Origin: an uncultured Pseudomonadota bacterium
Lineage (GTDB): Bacteria; Pseudomonadota; Gammaproteobacteria; Burkholderiales; SG8-39
Assembly: GCA_903864555.1 (NCBI GenBank)
Contig: CAIPGJ010000826.1
Span: 1 to 8,282, forward strand
Length of the DNA stretch: 8,282 nt
Direction: 5' to 3'
Positions within the stretch are counted from its first letter, which is position 1; each line of letters begins with the position of its first letter. This document shows positions 5,310 to 8,282 of the stretch, piece after piece. The position numbers and the translations under genes were made by a program. Under the pieces are notes generated by a model. The model saw nothing but the letters and a program-made list of their open reading frames with translations, was not told the DNA's origin and did no database searches.

Positions 5310-7640
5310 ATGAATTCAGGGGAGATCGGCGGCGTGGACAGACTGCGACTGCTGGAGGGCGTTCGTGTCGTCGAACTTTCGCACGGGGTCTCCGGTGCCT
5401 ATTGCGGAAAGATCCTGGCCCAGCTGGGTGCGGCTGTCTGCCGGGTCGGCCCTGACACCAGCATGATGGCCTCGACTGAAACCCGCGCAGCCATGCAGCA
5501 TGTCCTGCATGGTTGCAAGACACGCCTGGAGGCCGATTCCGCCGAATTACGCGACGCCCTGTCCGGAGCCGATGTCATCATCGCGGAAACCGGATCGGAC
5601 GACACTTCACTCAAGTCCCTGGTCGATGGCGTCGTCGATGGACGCATTGTCACACCGTCCTCGGCAACCGTCCTTATGCTTTCGGCTGCAGCAGGCAAGG
5701 ATGGCCCCATCCCGGCCTGCACCCTGACCAGCGCGGCATGGGGCGCCATGAGCTGGGCGATCGGCGAGCCTGCGCGTGAACCTCTGACCGTTCCCTACGA
5801 GATCGGGGATCACGAGGCCGGCATCAGCTCAGCAGCAGCAGCAGTGGCTAGCCTGCTTGGGGGGCAATGGGCGGCCCGCAAGCTGGTGGATGTCTCGGCA
5901 CGTGATGTGCTGACCCAGTTCGTCGGCATGCTGGCGCAGAATTATCTGCCCTATGGCAGGCCCTGGCAGCGCGATGGCCGCCGCCCGTTCAAGTCGGGCG
6001 GCATCTATCCGCTGGGCCTGTTCTCGTGCAAGGACGGACATGTCGCCATCTATTGCCGCAGCGATCGCGAGTGGCACGGCATCATCAAGGCCATGGGCGA
6101 CCCGGCCTGGAGCAATGAGCCCCGCCTGCGCGATGCGCGACTGGTGGCCCGCGAGCATTCCGACGAGGCCGATTCCCATTTCCTTCCGTGGCTCGCACAG
6201 CACACCAAGACCGAATTGCTCGAACTGGGTCTCAAGTTCGGCTTTCCGGCCGCACCAGTCAGGGTGATCGACGAGGTGCTGCATGACGTGCAGTTCCGTT
6301 ATCGCGGATCGCTGCACCCGGAAGCGGTGGGGCGTGACGGGCCGGTGATGGTGCCCACCGTGCCCTGGCGCATCAGGGAAAGCGCAGAGGCCGGTGCGGG
6401 GCGTGCATGGCCGGCACGCAAGGATGCCAGCGGAGGCCCTTCCGGAATCCTCGAGGGGATCCGTGTTCTCGACCTGTCATGGGTATGGTCCGGGCCGATG
6501 GTCACTTCCCTGCTGGCCGATCTGGGGGCGGATGTCATCAAGATCGAGCATCCCTCCCGGCTCGATTCGGTGCGGCAACGCGGCAGCTCCCAGCGCGACG
6601 GCAAGGAACTGGAAGGCCCTTCCACCGAGCTCAACCCCTGGTTCAACCAGCTCAACCATGGCAAGCGCAGCGTGGTGCTTGATATCAAGTCCGCCGAAGG
6701 CCGCGAGCAGGTGCTGGCGCTGGCCAGAACCTGTGATGTGGTAGTGGAGAACATGCGGCCGGGGGCGCTGGACAAGCTCGGCCTTGGCTATGCCCAGATG
6801 GCCCGGGAAAACCCGGCCATGGTGATGCTGTCGATGTCGCTGGCAGGCCAATCCGGGCCGCTCAGCCACATGAAAGGCTATGCGGGGATCATGACCTCGA
6901 TGGCGGGCATGGAGTCGCTGGTGGGCTATCCCGAGAAGGAGGGCCCGGCCACCGTGGTGGGCATGACCAAGACTGCGCTGGGGGATCCCAATGCAGCCAT
7001 GCACGGCACCTCCGTCCTGCTGGCCGCACTGTACCGCAGGCGGATCACCGGACGCGGCCTGTGGATCGACCTGTCGCAGACCGATGCCATCCTCTACATC
7101 CTGGCCGGCCCGTTGGTGGAAAGCCAGTTGACCGGAAACGCGCCGGTCTGGGGCAACCACCATCCGCTGCATGCCCCGCACGGGCATTACCGCTGCCGTG
7201 GCCATGAGCAATGGCTGGCGCTCGCGGCAACCAACGACGAACAGTGGCATGCGCTCACCCGGGTGCTGGGCCATCCAGGGCTTGCGAGTCTTGACGGGCT
7301 CGACGTGCAGGGGCGGATCGCCCGTCGCGACGAGATCGACAGCCACCTCTCGGCATGCCTTGGGCAACGCAATCGCGAGGAGGTCCTGGCACGCCTGGTT
7401 GCCGCAGGTGTGCCCGCCGCACCGGTGGCGACCTGGCAGGAACTCGAAGCGGCCTCCTGGCGGCGTGAGCGCGGCATTTCCTGTTTTGTCGACCATCCCT
7501 GGCTCGGGCGCCAGGAGATCCTGCTGCCTCCATGGAAATTTTCCGGGATGTGCGCAGGGGTGCATCGTGCTGCCCCCCTGCTTGGCGCGGATACGGAAGC
7601 GGTTCTGGCCGAATTGCCGCGGCATTGCGTTCCGGATTGA
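5310..7640 (+). CDS. Two-domain CaiB/BaiF (type III) CoA-transferase
   Basis: This 776-residue cytosolic protein consists of two family III CoA-transferase domains in tandem; ordinary members are about 380-420 residues. Enzymes of this family move CoA between carboxylic acids through an aspartyl-CoA intermediate. Domain 1 covers about residues 15-358: it opens LEGVRVVELSHGVSGAYCGK, and the catalytic Asp candidate is D167 in IGDHEAG (codon 5808-5810). A Pro/Gly/Ala-rich linker (about 359-379) leads to domain 2 (about 380-770): LEGIRVLDLSWVWSGPM, ADLGADVIKIEHP, NHGKRSVVLDIKS, VVVENMRPGALDKLGLG, and Asp559 in LGDPNAAMHG (codon 6984-6986). Domain 2 fits the family consensus closely. Domain 1 is shorter between its opening and the Asp and more diverged, so it may be structural. 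The start is uncertain: ATG 5310 has a poor ribosome site, whereas GTG 5334 has AGGGGAG nine bases upstream and removes only eight residues. The frame is open to TTG 5289. A Bug receptor follows 57 bases downstream. The substrate is unknown. Confidence 0.92.
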   Translation: MNSGEIGGVDRLRLLEGVRVVELSHGVSGAYCGKILAQLGAAVCRVGPDTSMMASTETRAAMQHVLHGCKTRLEADSAELRDALSGADVIIAETGSDDTSLKSLVDGVVDGRIVTPSSATVLMLSAAAGKDGPIPACTLTSAAWGAMSWAIGEPAREPLTVPYEIGDHEAGISSAAAAVASLLGGQWAARKLVDVSARDVLTQFVGMLAQNYLPYGRPWQRDGRRPFKSGGIYPLGLFSCKDGHVAIYCRSDREWHGIIKAMGDPAWSNEPRLRDARLVAREHSDEADSHFLPWLAQHTKTELLELGLKFGFPAAPVRVIDEVLHDVQFRYRGSLHPEAVGRDGPVMVPTVPWRIRESAEAGAGRAWPARKDASGGPSGILEGIRVLDLSWVWSGPMVTSLLADLGADVIKIEHPSRLDSVRQRGSSQRDGKELEGPSTELNPWFNQLNHGKRSVVLDIKSAEGREQVLALARTCDVVVENMRPGALDKLGLGYAQMARENPAMVMLSMSLAGQSGPLSHMKGYAGIMTSMAGMESLVGYPEKEGPATVVGMTKTALGDPNAAMHGTSVLLAALYRRRITGRGLWIDLSQTDAILYILAGPLVESQLTGNAPVWGNHHPLHAPHGHYRCRGHEQWLALAATNDEQWHALTRVLGHPGLASLDGLDVQGRIARRDEIDSHLSACLGQRNREEVLARLVAAGVPAAPVATWQELEAASWRRERGISCFVDHPWLGRQEILLPPWKFSGMCAGVHRAAPLLGADTEAVLAELPRHCVPD

Positions 7641-7677
7641 TGCATGCCCCATCCTGATTCCCGTTTGTTGATGAAGC

Positions 7678-7691
7678 CCTTTGCGAAAGGA
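7678..7691 (+). promoter_or_regulatory. Ribosome-binding site within a small hairpin
   Basis: AAAGGA (7686-7691) lies six bases before the ATG at 7698. Its first five bases can pair with CCTTT (7678-7682) across the loop GCG, so the site may be partly masked. The stem is only five pairs and the effect, if any, would be small. Confidence 0.4.
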
Positions 7692-7697
7692 AATGCA

Positions 7698-8282
7698 ATG
7701 CTCAGGTTGTTTGCAGCGCTGACAGCTACTTTGTTTGCCTCTGTGGTTCTGGCGCAGGCGCCGACTGTTTCACGATTGCCGGCTTCAACCATGCGCTTGG
7801 TGGTGCCCTGGCCTGCCGGGGGCAACACCGATCTGATTGGTCGTCTGGTGGGCCAGAACCTGGCAGCGAACCTGGGCACTTCAGTCATCGTCGATAACCG
7901 CCCGGGGGCCAATGGCGGCATTGGCGCCGAGCAGGTCGCCAAGGCCGCGCCTGACGGGAACACCCTGCTTGTCTCGTCCATGGGTACCCACACCATGAAC
8001 CAGTTTTTCGAAAAGCTGAACTACGATCCGGTGGCCGATGTGACGCCGATTTCGCTGCTGGTCAACGTGCCCTCGCTGATCGTGGCGCACCCTTCGGTTG
8101 CCGCCGGAGACACCAGGGCGCTGGTTGCCCTGGCCAAGGCGAATCCGGGGCGCTATGACATCGCTTCGGGCTCGAGTGCCCTGCAGCTCGCGGTTGAACT
8201 GTTCAAGATGCAGGCGGGCATTGACCTGATGCAGGTGCGCTACCGTGGTTCGTCCCAGGTGCTGACCGATGTGGTCGGCGGC
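7698..8282 (+). CDS. Bug-family (TTT) periplasmic solute-binding protein, partial (3' end outside window)
   Basis: The first 195 codons of a Bug/TTT receptor are present and the frame is open to the window edge; a full-length member would need about 120-130 more residues. The start is ATG 7698 with AAAGGA six bases upstream; the nearby ATG at 7693 is in another frame that stops quickly. The signal peptide is residues 1-19, with core LFAALTATLFASVVLA and cleavage at VLA-Q. Family landmarks are VPWPAGGNTD (36-45), the first ligand loop, then VDNRPGANGGIGAEQVAKAAPDG (split by position: 65-70 and 71-87), LNYDPVADVTPIS (107-119) and YDIASGSSALQLA (153-165), where relatives have Y-G-S-x-G-x-G-S/T-x-x-H. 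The missing His in that loop is a mild departure from the family. The gene follows the CoA-transferase gene by 57 bases on the same strand and is probably co-transcribed, so its ligand may be the acid that enzyme activates. Confidence 0.93.
   Translation, partial: MLRLFAALTATLFASVVLAQAPTVSRLPASTMRLVVPWPAGGNTDLIGRLVGQNLAANLGTSVIVDNRPGANGGIGAEQVAKAAPDGNTLLVSSMGTHTMNQFFEKLNYDPVADVTPISLLVNVPSLIVAHPSVAAGDTRALVALAKANPGRYDIASGSSALQLAVELFKMQAGIDLMQVRYRGSSQVLTDVVGG

Noticed and set aside
6477..7652. Long open frame (391 codons) on the minus strand
   Set aside because: It lies wholly antisense to the second CoA-transferase domain, whose family motifs are unmistakable. The antisense translation is rich in His, Arg and Gly with no family resemblance, as expected of a GC-rich shadow frame.
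1..8282. Searched by eye for CRISPR arrays, insertion sequences, rRNA and riboswitches
   Set aside because: No spaced repeats, transposase motifs, terminal inverted repeats, rRNA stretches or known riboswitch cores were recognised.

Overview
The window is GC-rich bacterial chromosome. It carries three periplasmic solute-binding proteins of the Bug family (tripartite tricarboxylate transporter, TTT, receptors). Bug families are hugely expanded in Burkholderiales, above all in Bordetella, Achromobacter and related Alcaligenaceae, so a betaproteobacterium of that kind is the most likely source. This is an inference from gene content and style; no rRNA or other species marker is present.

Layout. 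Bases 1-160 hold a hairpin that probably ends an upstream gene, then a possible promoter. Bases 161-1171 (+) encode the first Bug receptor. The 514-base gap that follows is not empty. It holds a tRNA-Thr(CGT) remnant that loses its 3' acceptor strand at about 1357. This runs directly into a frameshifted fragment of the N-terminal domain of a phage/island tyrosine integrase, so it looks like the scar of a lost integrated element. Bases 1686-2537 (+) encode a MipA/OmpV-type outer-membrane protein followed by an intrinsic terminator.

The right two thirds form a divergent catabolic-looking cluster around a 550-base regulatory gap (4760-5309). Leftward, a nitronate-monooxygenase-like flavoenzyme (4759-3644) is followed 55 bases later by a Bug receptor (3588-2629). 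Rightward, a double-length, two-domain CaiB/BaiF (type III) CoA-transferase (5310-7640) is followed 57 bases later by another Bug receptor that runs off the window end (7698-8282). Each arm is thus one enzyme plus one receptor, in the same order and with nearly the same spacing. No TctA/TctB-type membrane subunits are visible, so all three receptors are orphans within this window.

Interpretation (inference). The two Bug receptors probably capture an organic acid, the CoA-transferase would activate it to a thioester, and the flavoenzyme may act on the same acid or its CoA ester. The flavoenzyme resembles, from memory, the IpdC/Rv3553 subgroup of the nitronate monooxygenase superfamily, which works on CoA thioesters rather than nitronates. 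The substrate cannot be read from the sequence. All the families present are known. The points most worth checking are the enzyme-receptor module, the two-domain transferase with both active-site aspartates, and the tRNA/integrase scar.
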